Of a DNA stretch of 64,000 nucleotides, positions 38,501-47,413 are shown piece after piece. Source of the DNA: Poecilobothrus nobilitatus (lineage: Eukaryota; Arthropoda; Insecta; Diptera; Dolichopodidae); NCBI GenBank assembly GCA_947095535.1, contig OX352772.1, positions 47,077,445 to 47,141,444 of the forward strand. Direction: 5' to 3'. Numbering within the stretch: the first letter of the stretch is position 1; every line of letters starts with the position of its first letter. The notes under the pieces were generated by a model. It searched no databases. It was not told where the DNA came from and saw nothing but the letters and a program-made list of their open reading frames with translations. Both the position numbers and the translations under genes were made by a program.

Positions 38501-41500
38501 GTTTGCTAAAAAATTGCTCTCAACACTTACATCCCGATACCATTTCTTTAATATCTTCTTACCTAAAAATCAATTGCTCCTCATCTCAAGTTTTAAACAT
38601 GATTGTAGATAAGAGTAGATTTTTATTATCTCAGGGTTATAACTGTATAAGTAACACTATGACCTTTTGATGTATTATATTGTGCTGTTGATTTTGTCTC
38701 CACAGTCTTACTGCCTCTAAGAAACTGAAGATCTAAATGAAACAAACCTGTAAAGGTATCTTTTAAATTAGTAATAATTAGATTTGGTAGTTTTCCAACC
38801 ATTGGGACCCGTTTAATGTACATAATCGTAAAAATAAAGTTAAAGTATAGAAACGAGAAATACATTTTTTAATAACGGTATATTTTTGGACAATACTAAT
38901 ATTACTTCATAAAGTTAGAAATGTATATGAAACCCTAACTGTTAACACAGTTTTTTGATTAGAGAATAGGTATAATAAAGGATAGGCCAGGAACGCGGAA
39001 ATTTTCAATTGGGGAGTGGAACTGGAAGGGGCCATCCTCCCATGATTTTCACTTTTTTTGTTCTCAGTGTCGAAACCATTAATAGTTACAAGTAGTAACC
39101 AAAGGCAACTCCACTATTATTATTATTAGTTTACGATATACATTTATACTGCGATATTTATTTTTTTATATGATTTGACTGAGGTTTGTACTGACCTCCG
39201 ATTGAAAGGAGTTAAAGTAATTTAAGCACAACGTACTATAATTTACAAAATATTAGCCTTAAATATCTAAAATATTTTCTCTGTACATATAGAACGACGG
39301 ATAATATTAGATTTGCTTGAGAAGTTGGGTTGCATTTGAGTATATAAAACTGAAAAAACAGTGAGTCTAACTTAAAATTTATATCGAGAATTATATAAAT
39401 AAAATAGAATAATATTTTTCTAAAAATTATTAAAAGAGAACCCTATCCTTATTCGTTAAGTTTAGATTAAAATTAAATAAAAATAATGCTCTAATTTGGT
39501 TTTTTTTTACCATTTATTTTTTAGAGATCGTTTTCCATATTACAAATCAAATGATGACAGATGGAAAAATTCTGTAAGGCATAATTTATCAATAAATCCA
39601 CATTTTCGTAAAGGATTAAAGGCTCCACAAGGTGCAGGACATCTTTGGACGATTTCAAGTAGAGATTCTGAAGAAAATGCATTAGCTTGGGAGCATGTAA
39701 GAATATTATTTTAAAATTAAATTCTAACAAACTTATATATTAATTATTTTTATTTTTTTTTAATTTTTCTGTATAGAAAAAACAACGTTTAGAATTATTT
39801 TTTAAAATGGAACAACTACACAATCAAAGACAACAAAATTCAAATCAACAAGAACAAAATGAAAATAACAATCAACAAAATTATTCTATAATGGATGAAA
39901 CATCAGTAGCAGTACAACATCTAACACAACAAATGCAAAATGATTGTACATCAGATTGTAGAACAGATTTAAATATAAATCAATCATCATTAAATAATAG
40001 AACAATAGTTACAACAACAACACCAACAATAAATGGATTACAAATGGGTAATATAGTACATAGTGGTGGGGGTGGTAGTGGTGGCAGTGATTTAAAAAAA
40101 TCAGCTGGTGAAATATTAAATGGTATTCGACGAACTGTAGAAGTACAACCAATTAATTGCAGAACAATTGGCACATACCATGATAATTTATTAGAAACTG
40201 GTAATTTTCGTTTTCCTTTTAGTATAAATGCAAGAGAATTTTATTTTTTGATGCAACCGACTTATAAATACTCTACACCTGAAAAATTCAAATTAAATTC
40301 AAAAGTTATTTTTGATAGGTATTTAATATAAACTAAAAACATGAATGCATTTAGAACCCTTGTACAAAAGTTCAAGTTTTTATCTTTATTAAATTCGGAG
40401 ATATGTTTCTTAGATCTTGGGAAGAGTGTGTTAGTTAGCTGAACCGCCACTCCAATTCATCTCAAATTTCAAGGACATAGAAAAAATATTACAGAACCCC
40501 CTTGTACCAATTGTAAAAGTTATATTTTTATTGGTTTTGGAGATATGCTTGTTTGCCCTTGGGCTCATTCGGAAGCTTCCAAAATTCGAAAGCATGGTCC
40601 AAATCATCTTAAATTTCAGGAACCTAAAGGCAACATGACAGAACACCCTTGAACCACATTTAAAGGTTCTATCTTTATTGGTTTAGGGTATAAAAAATTT
40701 TCCTAAAAATAAACAGATAATTAAAATTTGAAGAAAAAATGCTACATTTCTCTGCTACATAAGTAATTGTGGACAGGAAATGACACAGCCCTTCTTGTTC
40801 AGGCGTGGCTGTAAATGTCGTAAGGGGGAATAACTCTGAAGACGTGTGTGGGATTCGAACCCGCACTCCCTCGGTGTTTATAGCGTATTTTATATGCTCT
40901 TACCCATGCCATTCTCTTAAATAAAATACTTGATTCTACGTTTGTTACATTTGTTATTAACTAACACATACAAAAGATTAAGTTAAGAAAAGGAAAAGAA
41001 ACATAAAATATGAACATTTTACATAAAAAAAACTGTTATCTAAAATACCATATACTATGTGTATCAAAGTACATTACTGGTCAATTATGTTGATGTGATG
41101 CAATATGCTTATATAATTTGAAATGACCTCGAAATTTCGGAAATTTTTCTTCTAAATAATAAAATTCCGGAAATTATTCTTACAGGATTTTCCGGGATTT
41201 TAGTTTCTTTCAAAAATATAGAAATTAAACTGAAGTTTATTCAAACAAAAATGATTAAAAATTCAAAAAAATTTATTCAAACCCCAAATCTTTTAAATAC
41301 CTACCTAAATCAGGATTTCAATAATTTGTTTAGCGGGGCTTTGAGGCGGCAGCCTCCAATCTTTTAAATGCTTTGATGTTCAAATATGTAAATTAAATAA
41401 TGTTATAGTTCAAATATGTAAATTATAAAAAAAACAATAATTAGAAGACATTTTATAGTTGGTTACAAAATCTTATAACCTACCCTACTTATAACTATAG

Positions 41501-42199
41501 AAATTTTTACTATAACAAATTTACTTTTCTCACAAAATTTCTGAAAGAGGCTTTTCAATTATTTGTACATTTAAAAAAAATATGAAGATGAAATAAAGAA
41601 GGCCACTTTTATTTACACTTTTACTTACTATTCCGGGATTTCGAGTTCCGGGACTTCGAGTTCCGACATTTCAAGTTTTGGGATTTGGAGTTACCGACAT
41701 TTCGATTCCGAGATTTCGCGTTCCGGGATTTCGATATTCTGGTATTTCAAGTTCACGGATCTCGAGTTTCCGGGATTTCGACCCCAACCTATATAATTTA
41801 AAACAATCAAACGTCGTTTTGAAAATATCCTTAAAAACTCCGCTTTAGGTTTTACATATTTACTTTACCAAGGTTCAACAGATTATAGTGAGATTAACAG
41901 TTAAACAGACCTTAAGTTCAGAATTTTAAATTACTTTAAGTTTATTTATACATTAATATTTTAATATCTGTTTTTTTTTTCATTTTTTTTTTTTTGCAGA
42001 AGATTATTTAAATCCAGTACATAAAGATGATGATATTATAACACATGAAGGTGGTTTTAGAAATGAATTTTATGTAACTGAAATTGATCCAATTGAATTG
42101 GGTATCAATATAACAAATGTTGAAGAAGAAGTTTTGTTTAGTGAAGAATTCAATTTAAATTACTTTGGTATAACATCGAGTAATGATATTGTAGCTTGA
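8192..42199 (+). CDS. Forkhead-domain transcription factor, 5' end missing
   Basis: Visible exons: 8192-8550, 13766-13861, 39525-39696, 39777-40200, 42000-42199 (stop TGA 42197). Junction phases agree, and about 416 residues are visible. The first exon is an acidic and Q/N-rich region ending SLSPPKG. The forkhead domain follows: KKPPFTYTELIEYALEERG and SGIYQWIS come from exon 13766, then DRFPYYKSNDDRWKNSVRHN with recognition helix WKNSVRHNLSINPHF and wing GAGHLWTIS from exon 39525. The C-terminal part is Q/N-rich with a Gly/Ser run, ending in an acidic region. Forkhead proteins bind DNA as monomers in the nucleus. The domain differs from standard FOX classes (NDDRW for the usual APTGW, INPHF for LNKCF), so I do not assign an orthologue; Drosophila CG32006 is a possibility from memory only. 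The exon at 8192 needs one upstream base and has no start codon. Its reading frame breaks once inside the CAA tract near 8359. Confidence 0.88.
9821..9935 (-). repeat. GC-rich retroelement-like fragment with (CAA)n end
   Basis: This patch is much richer in G and C than its surroundings. On the minus strand it ends in AACAACAACAACC, resembling the simple-repeat tail of some insect LINEs. No coding is visible. The class is uncertain. Confidence 0.35.
10450..10704. mobile_element. Foldback-like element, CCGGAATTTC motif
   Basis: The ends are inverted: AAGGGTTGGTATTAAAAACC at the left and, reversed, AAGGGTTAATATTAAGATCC at the right. The left arm is made of ~15-nt degenerate units around AAAATCCCGGAAT and AAAATTCCG. 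The same core is found in the element at 41120-41789. No coding capacity. Confidence 0.65.
11797..13262 (-). repeat. DINE-like dispersed repeat, copy B1, split by a MITE
   Basis: Sequence on both sides of the MITE at 11919-12594 aligns by eye with the copy at 45965-46800. Shared marks are CTGTTTAC and AACCATG to the left, and GTAGCCCCATCCGTTACAG, the 'ACACCTGTAACTTAGG'-type stretch and 'TTTACCTTGTTTTT' to the right. About 790 bp remain once the MITE is removed. Noncoding. Confidence 0.65.
11919..12594. mobile_element. TTAA-flanked MITE with nested hairpins
   Basis: Flanked by TTAA at 11919-11922 and 12591-12594. Just inside are long imperfect terminal inverted repeats: GCTAATTTTCATGG at 11925 and, reversed from 12588, GGCTAATTTTCATC, continuing through AATTTCATCSG. 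Inside, 11925-11944 is exactly reversed at 12008-12027, and 11961-11999 is reversed at 12449-12489. A tRNA-like box B (GGGTTCGATTCCCGGC) sits near 12251. A TTAA target and small size suggest a piggyBac-type non-autonomous element; that is inference. Confidence 0.75.
15961..16866 (+). repeat. DINE/Helitron-like repeat with ~120-136 bp internal units
   Basis: The phrase A(C/T)CAAATTTTACAGAAGTTATTG recurs at about 16151, 16272, 16392 and 16528 (spacings 121, 120, 136). Each is followed by a CAGATG or CAGGCACCTAGCTTCA-type block. The right end has GCTCCTTTATTTTTTGAATT, a GCAGACGGGTAGGCGGACG tract, then CATGGCTTAATCGATTCAGA and CCATACCTTTGA, as in the 33250-34066 copy. Noncoding. Confidence 0.65.
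17108..17237 (+). pseudogene. hAT transposase C-terminal relic
   Basis: Reading from 17121 gives 38 codons including VGLSLMSIESG, LNYD and IKDFSELKMQR, then a stop at 17235. Just upstream, one frame over, TMRQE precedes it, so a frameshift separates them. This fits the hAT dimerisation domain pattern (STM..ERL..L.LLSIE...). It is a dead fragment with no upstream transposase body visible. Confidence 0.6.
17440..17628 (+). pseudogene. Non-LTR retrotransposon RT C-terminal relic
   Basis: One frame reads YFGDIIRNSKYPLLQLII, an in-frame TAA at 17494, then KIHYGRCIVRKQNSWLKNIK, EWTN and a second stop at 17626. The order 'Y-GH-IR--KY-LL--I--GKI-GRR---R--SWL-N---W' is typical of the region after the reverse transcriptase in many insect LINE ORF2 proteins. 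The element is dead, and its 5' part is absent. Confidence 0.6.
17880..18185 (+). repeat. DINE-like dispersed repeat, copy B2 (empty MITE site)
   Basis: It shares GTGGGGCCACATAAAAAAGT with the 33250 copy and ends in a CGGACGAACGGAC tract. At 18100-18112 it has TTTAAGAGATCTG followed by a TATATGGTTAAAATTTT stretch. This corresponds to the flank of the MITE at 11919 but without the MITE. Confidence 0.6.
18367..19110 (-). repeat. DINE-like repeat with three 147-bp units, copy A1
   Basis: Minus-strand copy of the family at 23699-25812. Starting from the GTCCGTCCATTCGTCCGTTC tract (18498), three units marked by GGAAGCTTCCGAAC lie at 18639, 18786 and 18933, each 147 bp apart. The other terminus seen at 23699 is missing, so the copy is truncated. 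The open frames on both strands are artefacts of the repeat. Confidence 0.75.
20489..20516. repeat. (TA)n microsatellite
   Basis: An almost pure AT dinucleotide run. Shorter runs occur at about 35661 and 35889. Confidence 0.8.
21361..21600 (+). repeat. Dispersed repeat, copy 1
   Basis: It shares a block of the type 'AAACTTTGAATTGGGGAATAGG' and a following CAACAGTTA...TAGTA block with 38940-39130. Both end in a (TTA)n-like tract. No inverted ends or coding were seen. Class unknown. Confidence 0.45.
23699..25812 (+). repeat. DINE/Helitron-like element with 11 x ~146-bp tandem array, copy A2
   Basis: The left end is GTCGATGCAACCGACTTATT then CCCTACACCTG. The right end has CTACTATATAAATTTCATCA, a (GGAC)n tract (25709-25727), then CGACTCCGGCGGTGATCCTG and CCTAACTCTCTTAACGTATA. 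Between them, a unit marked by CGGAAGCTTCC occurs at 24070, 24227, 24374, 24521, 24667, 24842, 24989, 25139, 25285, 25431 and 25577; most spacings are 145-150 bp. Two conserved ends around a central tandem repeat are the plan of Drosophila DINE-TR elements. The overlapping open frames are repeat artefacts with no homology to a gene. Confidence 0.8.
29532..30558. mobile_element. Foldback-like element, GCAAGTATTT motif
   Basis: The left arm (29532-29665) and right arm (30470-30558) are inverted: TTCAATAAGAAGGATGTCCA and ACTTCAATTGCAAGTATT at the left match the reverse complement of 30480-30558. The arms consist of ~22-nt units around ATGCAAGTATTTTCCTTTT. The 0.8 kb centre is AT-rich without coding. 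Confidence 0.7.
30953..31520. repeat. Candidate short inverted-repeat element
   Basis: TGTTGCCAGAT at the left and ATCTGGCAAG at the right are inverted. Inside each are G-rich blocks with GGGAAA/GGGAATT. The inverted ends are only ~10 bp, so the call is tentative. Confidence 0.3.
31687..31899 (-). mobile_element. Full-length tRNA-derived SINE with 14-bp target duplication
   Basis: The SINE body is 31701-31885. On the minus strand it reads GGGGCCTCGGTGGCCCAGTA (box A), GTGGGTTCGAATCCTACACA (box B), TCGTAAGAGTTATTCCCCCT, CAGCCAGGTCTGAACAGG, TTTCCTGTCCACATTTATAT and an A-rich tail. The repeated sequence TTTTGTTTATTTTT lies at 31687-31700 and 31886-31899 and is an exact target-site duplication. 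This is the clearest proof of retrotransposition in the window. Confidence 0.93.
31968..32466. mobile_element. Foldback-like element, CTCTGA/TCAGAG motif
   Basis: TTTAGTTCGGATTTGGACTC at the left and, reversed from the right end, TTTAGTTCAGAGCAGAGCC are inverted ends. The arms carry many CAGAGC/AGAGTGG words (32026-32048) mirrored near 32398-32410 and 32445-32455. No coding. Confidence 0.6.
33250..34066 (+). repeat. DINE-like dispersed repeat, copy B3
   Basis: It contains the shared core AACGGGTGGGGCTACAGAAA, the phrase CTTTCTTAGTTTTTGAGTTA, the tract GACAGACGGACGGACGAACG, then CATGGCTTAATCGACTCAGA, GATCCGATCCATACC and the end TACCCGATCC..CGTACGGGTATAAAAA. The end has a short palindrome (ATACCCG / CGGGTAT). 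It resembles the conserved right part of Drosophila INE-1/DINE-1. Confidence 0.7.
36915..37271 (-). pseudogene. hAT (ZBED5-type) transposase C-terminus and terminal repeat
   Basis: On the minus strand, 37271 to 37104 reads SYLCETGFSAFLAAI, then (one frame over) MKSKYRARL and ELRVAISSITPR, then (another frame) KLCAEKQAHPLH and stop. This is the hAT dimerisation region of the ZBED5/FAM200 type, with two frameshifts and stops. Downstream, the plus strand at 36915 reads CTGTGGTTTCCAAACTTCAT and later CTGTGCCCCATTATTTTC, like the terminal inverted repeat of such hATs. Dead fragment. Confidence 0.7.
37905..38333. mobile_element. Foldback-like element, CGCTTAAGTAC motif
   Basis: The left arm repeats TCCGCTTAAGTACTTT, CGGATAAGTACCTTTTT, TCGCTTAAGTGCTTCC and CTCTTAAGTACTC. 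The right arm has these in reverse sense, ending GTGCATTTAAGCGGGTTTTA. The unit is ~16-17 nt. No coding. Confidence 0.65.
38940..39130 (+). repeat. Dispersed repeat, copy 2
   Basis: Partner of 21361-21600: 'AAATTTTCAATTGGGGAGTG' and 'AATAGTTACAAGTAGTA' match, followed by a (TTA)n tract. It lies just upstream of a forkhead exon. Class unknown. Confidence 0.45.
40248..40690 (+). repeat. DINE-like repeat with about one and a half units, copy A3
   Basis: It begins GATGCAACCGACTTATAAAT then CTCTACACCTG, the same left end as 23699. Homology continues through GCCACTCCAATTCATC and one unit marked CGGAAGCTTCC at 40571. It breaks off inside the next unit, so the right end is missing. It begins only 47 bp after the donor at 40201 of the forkhead exon, so part of it reads through in the exon frame. 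Confidence 0.75.
40738..40908 (-). mobile_element. tRNA-derived SINE, 5' end lost
   Basis: The minus strand shows box B GGGTTCGAATCCCACACACG, the middle hairpin and the CCACAATTACTTATG tail variant, but the first ~20 nt (GGGGCCTCGGTGGCCTAG) are missing. A small insertion disrupts the tail hairpin. Confidence 0.85.
41120..41789. mobile_element. Foldback-like element, TTCCGGGATTTCGAG motif, with 10-bp flanking repeat
   Basis: The right arm (41630-41789) holds about ten degenerate ~14-15-nt units such as TTCCGGGATTTCGAG. The left arm (41120-41215) has reversed and shorter units. The ends are inverted (GACCTCGAAATTTCGGAA and, reversed, GGGGTCGAAATCCCGGAA). TATATAATTT occurs on both sides (41110-41119, 41790-41799) and may be the target duplication, although it is low-complexity. 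Confidence 0.7.
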
Positions 42200-42399
42200 C
42201 AAAAAATTAATTGTACAAAAATAAATCAAAAAAAATAAAAAAAAAAACAAAAACAAAAACAAAAAAAAAGAAGAAAACCAAAAAAAAAAAACAAAAAAAG
42301 AAACGAAAAATTTTAAATTGAATTAAATTAATTTATTTTTTTGATTTTTTTTTTTTTATTTTCTGTGGAATTGTAATTTTATTATAAAATATTTATTGT

Positions 42400-42405
42400 A
42401 ATAAA
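42400..42405 (+). terminator. Forkhead gene polyadenylation signal
   Basis: AATAAA 200 nt after the stop. An earlier AATAAA at 42218-42223 is also possible. Confidence 0.4.
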
Positions 42406-42783
42406 CAAGAATTTTTAATTTCTAGTCATTTAAGATTAATTAAAATAAATACAATAAAATAATTAATAGTTAATAATTTTTAAGTAATTAATTTTTGGGT
42501 TTCATATTAAAAAACAAAAAACTTAAAAATAAAAAATCTAATAATTTTAAAGAATGTTTGAAAGTGTGCCTTGAAAAAAAAAAAAATAAAAAATATAGTT
42601 AAAAAAAATAATTTTAATTTTAAATCAATATGGTATTTTTGCAATTGAATATAAATTCATAAAATTATAATATTAAAAATATAAAATAAAAATATAAAAA
42701 AATTGTCATTCAAAAACAAAAAACAAAAAAAAAATTTAAAATAAATAAATTTTTAAATTTGAATTTTGAATTTTTCAATACTT

Positions 42784-42905
42784 TTTAGTACGTTTTTGAA
42801 AAAAATTTCAAAAGTTTACTTATTAGTTTCATAGTCTGTTCATCCTGCCGTCTGTTTGTTCATAAAATTTCTACCCTATATTAAAGATGGATTTACGGTT
42901 GACCA
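42784..42905 (-). repeat. DINE-like relic, copy B5
   Basis: CATCCTGCCGTCTGTTTGTT and TTCTACCCTATATTAAAGAT align with the start of the copy at 45965. Only this end survives. Confidence 0.4.
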
Positions 42906-43334
42906 ATAAAGTCTGTAATCGGCTTTAAGTATACCTTCACAAACCCTTGTTTTTGAGAAATCGAGATGATTTCGAAAATTGAGTTGATTTCGTTCTTTTT
43001 GTTTTGATTTCCCATATATTTTTAAAAATTTTATCTGTCAAAGAAAATCAGCTCGTTACTTGATTTTCTGAAAATAACCTCAAAATCACGTCGTTCGTCC
43101 ATGAATTTTCGATTTTTTTTTTCGATTTTAGATTATTTTAAAAATTTTTTCATAAACCCTTGATTTTTTGAATTTTTTGTCAAAAATCAAAACAAAAAGG
43201 GAATATTTTCTATTGTGTGGATAAAAAATAGAATGCATAACTTGAAGTCGAAATTTAGGTAAAATTTGAAATATTTGTTTATTATGTATGCATGTATAAT
43301 TGATTTTTTTAGAAATGAAAAAAAAATTGTTGGT

Positions 43335-43862
43335 CCTAGCGGTGGCTCACTTTCAGAGTGGGCTTTTATGATTCCATGAAGGATATTTTTATAAATTTCC
43401 CTTCAATTAATTTTAAATATACTATGAAGGAAAGTTATGGTAAATTAACAAAAAATGATTTATATATTTTTCTTTTTTTTTTTTATTCTTTTTATATACC
43501 AATGGCCTTTTTTATTTTTTTAGATTTTGATGATACATTATTTCAGCCAACATATCCACCACCATCACCGGCAAGACCACCTATACCACTATCAATGGCA
43601 ACACCACCATCACCATTACCATCACCATCAACTTCATAATCAACTTCATCATCTGAAAAACAAATGCAATATTAGAAGAATTAAAAACAAGTATTAAAGT
43701 GTTGAGTTCCTTAGTTAAAGAAAGTATGGAAACCAACGTAAAAATATTGGAAAATGATAAAGAAATGATGACCATCTAAAAAGAAATATTGGCCAATGAA
43801 AAGGAAAAAACTGAAATTTTAAAAAGTATTTTGCATACAATGCCTACACAGCATCAATTATA
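43335..43862 (+). pseudogene. Possible Myb/SANT-like gene relic
   Basis: Three coding-like pieces in series. 43358-43459 reads GFYDSMKDIFINFPSIN and similar, a trihelix/SANT-like pattern. After an intron-like T-rich stretch ending TTTTTTAG comes 43524-43639, DFDDTLFQPTYPPPSPARPP and a Pro/Ser tail to a stop. In a third frame, 43670-43862 gives ILEELKTSIKVLSSLVKESM and, after an in-frame stop, KEILANEKEKTEILKSIL, coiled-coil-like. A frame shift lies at the first junction (near 43362) and another near 43650. Codon-like composition stands out from the neighbouring DNA. Function is unknown; the family is a guess. Confidence 0.4.
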
Positions 43863-45964
43863 ATTCCAGAGTCATTCAAAAATTTTTTCATTTCCGCAAT
43901 TACATGGGAATTTTTTCTGCTTCTTTTCAAATCTTCTTTCTTTTCCGTTTAAATTGTAATTAACAATTTAATGGAATTCTCATTCCAATTAAATTTTTTT
44001 TTGCAGTTACTTAAGTTAAATTGTTTGTAGTTTTGTTTTATAGTTATAGTTCTTGTTTTTAGTTTAATAAATTTTTAAAAAGAAGGACATGCAACAACCA
44101 AAATAATAATGAAAATAATTTTTTCTTAGTTTTAATCTTAAAATAAGAGGAAGCAGAATCAACCTTTCACCTTTTGTTTGGAAAAGGTTTCTGGAAGAAT
44201 TCTTCTTAAATAACTTCTTCAATTTGTTGGAGGTGGATTTATTTATTTTACAGCGCTCTATAAACTGTTATACTTTTATTAAGAGACTGATGCAGGATAT
44301 CACAAAGCGTTTAAACTGAGTTAAAGGTGCATCTATAGAGTTGTGTACTTACATATATGTATGTACCTACATATACCTACCTAAAACTTCAACGAATGTT
44401 AACATTTGAATGTTCATTCAAATGTTATTTCAGGGTTTAACTGTCAAAATTAAAAAAGGCGTCGTGATATTTGGCATGAATACATCATCATTAAAATATT
44501 ATTTATCAATTATTAATATTTATTATAATTCAGATTTATTTATCATAATAATTATAGAGCTTGTCTAAAATCGTTCTATTTTATAAATAAATAAAAAATT
44601 AAAAGAACAAAAAATTTTAATTTAGAAATTAAGCAAATAAAAGATGTGCCTCCTTTCAAAAATATTAACTTAGAACAAAGATTAAAAATATATGTGTATG
44701 TGATAACTGATAATAATAATTGTAGATTTCCATTGAATAAATTCTTTTAGATTATTATTTTCATTGAATCCGAACAAAATTTAAATAAAGTAATAAAAAT
44801 ATAAATATATTTATTTTGAAAATATTTGTTTTTCTGTTTGATAATTTAAAGAAATACTAAATGAAAAAAATATAGTTTTTAAAAGTACATTAGTTTCCAT
44901 GATTAAAAAATCAACAAAAATATTTTTTTAACTTTGTTCATGTAACTTTTACAATTTAATTAACCTATAAAGTATCTTCCCCTTATTTTTTTTCCTTTCC
45001 TCATCGTACTCGTTAGTCATTATATACTGATTATATTTAAATACATTATACATACAATTAGAGTGATTATTCTATTATGCATTGGATACGGGAAGATGTG
45101 ATTTTAGTGGGTAAAAGTCACACTATCAAGGAGACTTAAATTTTCTTGATGTCTTTTGAAAATCTACATCTGTCGCACTTAGAACAGGTTATACAAAATA
45201 TTATATTTAAAAATATTTTAGGCCGGTAGATTTGGATTCTGATATCAGACCTTTTTCTTTTAAACTTGAAACTATTAATATCGTTGTTATTCTAGTTATT
45301 TTCTGTTTTCTAACGGCTCTCGAATTAGTTCTAAATCATTTAACAAAAAAAAAAAACTTCTTTTTGATGACCAAAAATTACAGACTTAAAACAAAAATAA
45401 ATTGACATTTTGATTCACAAAGAAAAATTTATTTGTTTATATATATATGTATATGTTCACTCAAAGAAAACGAACGATCATTGTACTCTGTTATCGCATC
45501 TTCTGTGTATTAATAATTTCAATCTCAGTGACAAGATTTTGAAACTCGGAACAAAACAACATCGCATTACCTTGGTTTGATGTTCGATTTGACATTATAA
45601 TTTAAAAAACAACACCAAAGGGATAAGACATTTTCCAGTGGGAACCATTTCTATAAAACTGAAAAGTTTTAAAACATTTTATCGGTTTTTATCATTATTG
45701 GCAGATATATCTTTAACAGATTAAAAAATATACATTATGGAGATCTGCCTTATTTCGACAATAATTTTGATTTGAAAAACATCTTGCTTCTACTAATTGA
45801 TATTTTAAAAATCTCTTCTATATTAAGTTTCATTAAGTTGGTCATGATTTTTCCGTTATAAAGAAAGAAATTTTATGAGATAACATTTTTAAAAATACAA
45901 CGGTAAAAGCTTAAGCCTAATTTTATTTAATATATTTAATTTCTCATTCTTTTTAAAACATTTC

Positions 45965-46800
45965 CAAACAAAATTTGAAAAAAATGTGCCTCCTAGTTTC
46001 ACTCTATCCGTCCGTCCGTCGGTCTATCCGTTCGTCCGTCTGTTTACAAAACTTCTACACCGTTAAAGATAGAGAAAAAAATTTGAACCATGGGTAGGTC
46101 TTATAAAAAAATTAATGTTGTAGAACAACTTTTTCATGTAACCTCATCCGTCACGCAGCTACAGCCCCTGGAACTTTAAAAAAGCACTATTTTGAAATGC
46201 GTATATCTCATGTTCTGCTTAACATTTTTTCAATATCAAAACACCATTCTACAGGAATTTTTTTACCTTTGCAAATCAATATCAAAATTATACAATTATT
46301 TTAAATTTAGCGTTTAAGTTTACCATTATCTAACAACCAAATTTTGCATTATTGTTCTATCATCATAACTCCGACACCATTTTAGATAGGAGTTTGAAGT
46401 AAGAAAGAACTTTTAGAATTAGTATAAGTTCCCTCAGAAAATTTTTTTGTACTACCTCCTGTTTAAGAGTTATTAAGAGCTAAAAAATTGAAAATATCCT
46501 ATTTTTAGACACCTGTAACTTAGGTATCTGTACAAATTTTTCTTCGGTAATACATCAAAATTAAAGATTCATTAATATATTTTTACGTGTGTTAACGGTT
46601 TTTCAAAGTTATATGATGTTCCGGACTTACAGCTCCTCAAAGTAACAAAAAAGTTCTATTTTTACATTTTTTCTTATATGAAATTTTGAAATTTTGGTGC
46701 AAGTCACCATTCCAAATTCATTGTATTATCTTTTAGAAATGTGCGCTTTTAAAAACCGTTGGTTTACATTTACCTTGTTTTTTATTATATTTTGTTAGGT
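45965..46800 (-). repeat. DINE-like dispersed repeat, copy B4
   Basis: It starts with the tract TATCCGTCCGTCCGTCGGTC, then CTGTTTACAAAACTTCTACA, GAACCATGGGTAGGTC and ACCTCATCCGTCACGCAGCT, and runs to TTTACATTTACCTTG. It aligns by eye over most of its length with copy B1, without the MITE. Confidence 0.7.
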
Positions 46801-47413
46801 ATATCTTTTTACGGGCTAGTCAAACTATGTGTAGATTCCTTTGTAAATTGTTGGTGTAGGCTTAATTATATAGGAAGGAAAATATAGTTATATATTATAG
46901 AATGTTATTATTATAGGGTTTGTTCCAACTATATAGTCGATATTAAATTTAACGAAAAATTACAATACTATATAAGTTTACCGAAACAACCAATGCCACT
47001 TTTTTAAGAGCCTATTTTAAGAGAAATATAAATCAATGTATTGTACATGCATTTAAGAAATTTTTAAATATTTCTACCGGCCTCACGTAATTGAATTTCA
47101 AGTGAGGCAATTGTTTTTACAAAATTTAACGAAGATTGAAAACCACTGCAAAATAAAAAAAAAAACATCTTTTTTAATCAAGAGGAAACTAATAGAAACA
47201 GCTTTTTTCCAATATAAAGAATGAGAATTTACATTCTCATATCAATAAATACAAATGCGATTAAAGATTGTACTCTGTAAGCTGATTATCAGTTGCCCTT
47301 TTATGACATTTTTAATTTTTAATAAGTAATCAGAAAATATCTATACTCTGTTATTAATATTTAGTTCGCATTCAATTTTTTTTTCAATTTTAATAACAAT
47401 ATTTTTTTTCAAA

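Larger units (their letters stand above)
13862..39524. other. Giant forkhead intron (25.7 kb)
   Basis: GT-AG intron that splits a serine codon (TC|A) inside the forkhead domain. It is filled with repeats: a DINE-like copy with ~120-bp units (15961-16866), hAT and LINE relics (17108-17628), DINE-like copies (17880-18185, 18367-19110, 23699-25812, 33250-34066), foldback elements (29532, 31968, 37905), a SINE (31701) and a hAT relic (36915-37271). The stretches 13900-15950, 19120-21350, 25820-29530 and 34070-36900 show only low-complexity AT-rich DNA. No nested gene was found. Confidence 0.75.
40201..41999. other. Last forkhead intron
   Basis: Intron of 1.8 kb, almost completely made of three repeats: DINE-like copy A3, a SINE (40738-40908) and a foldback element (41120-41789). 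Confidence 0.75.
42406..47413. other. Intergenic region between forkhead gene and PGRP
   Basis: It holds two DINE-like relics (42784-42905, 45965-46800) and a probable pseudogene (43335-43862). A perfect 12-bp palindrome (AACATTTGAATG and its reverse, 44401-44426) is also present. The stretch 43870-45960 shows nothing else recognisable. Confidence 0.6.

Noticed and set aside
39807..40331. Open frame continuing past 40200
   Set aside because: The part after 40200 is intron: the donor GTAATT at 40201 joins in phase to 42000, and the extension reads into a DINE-like repeat.
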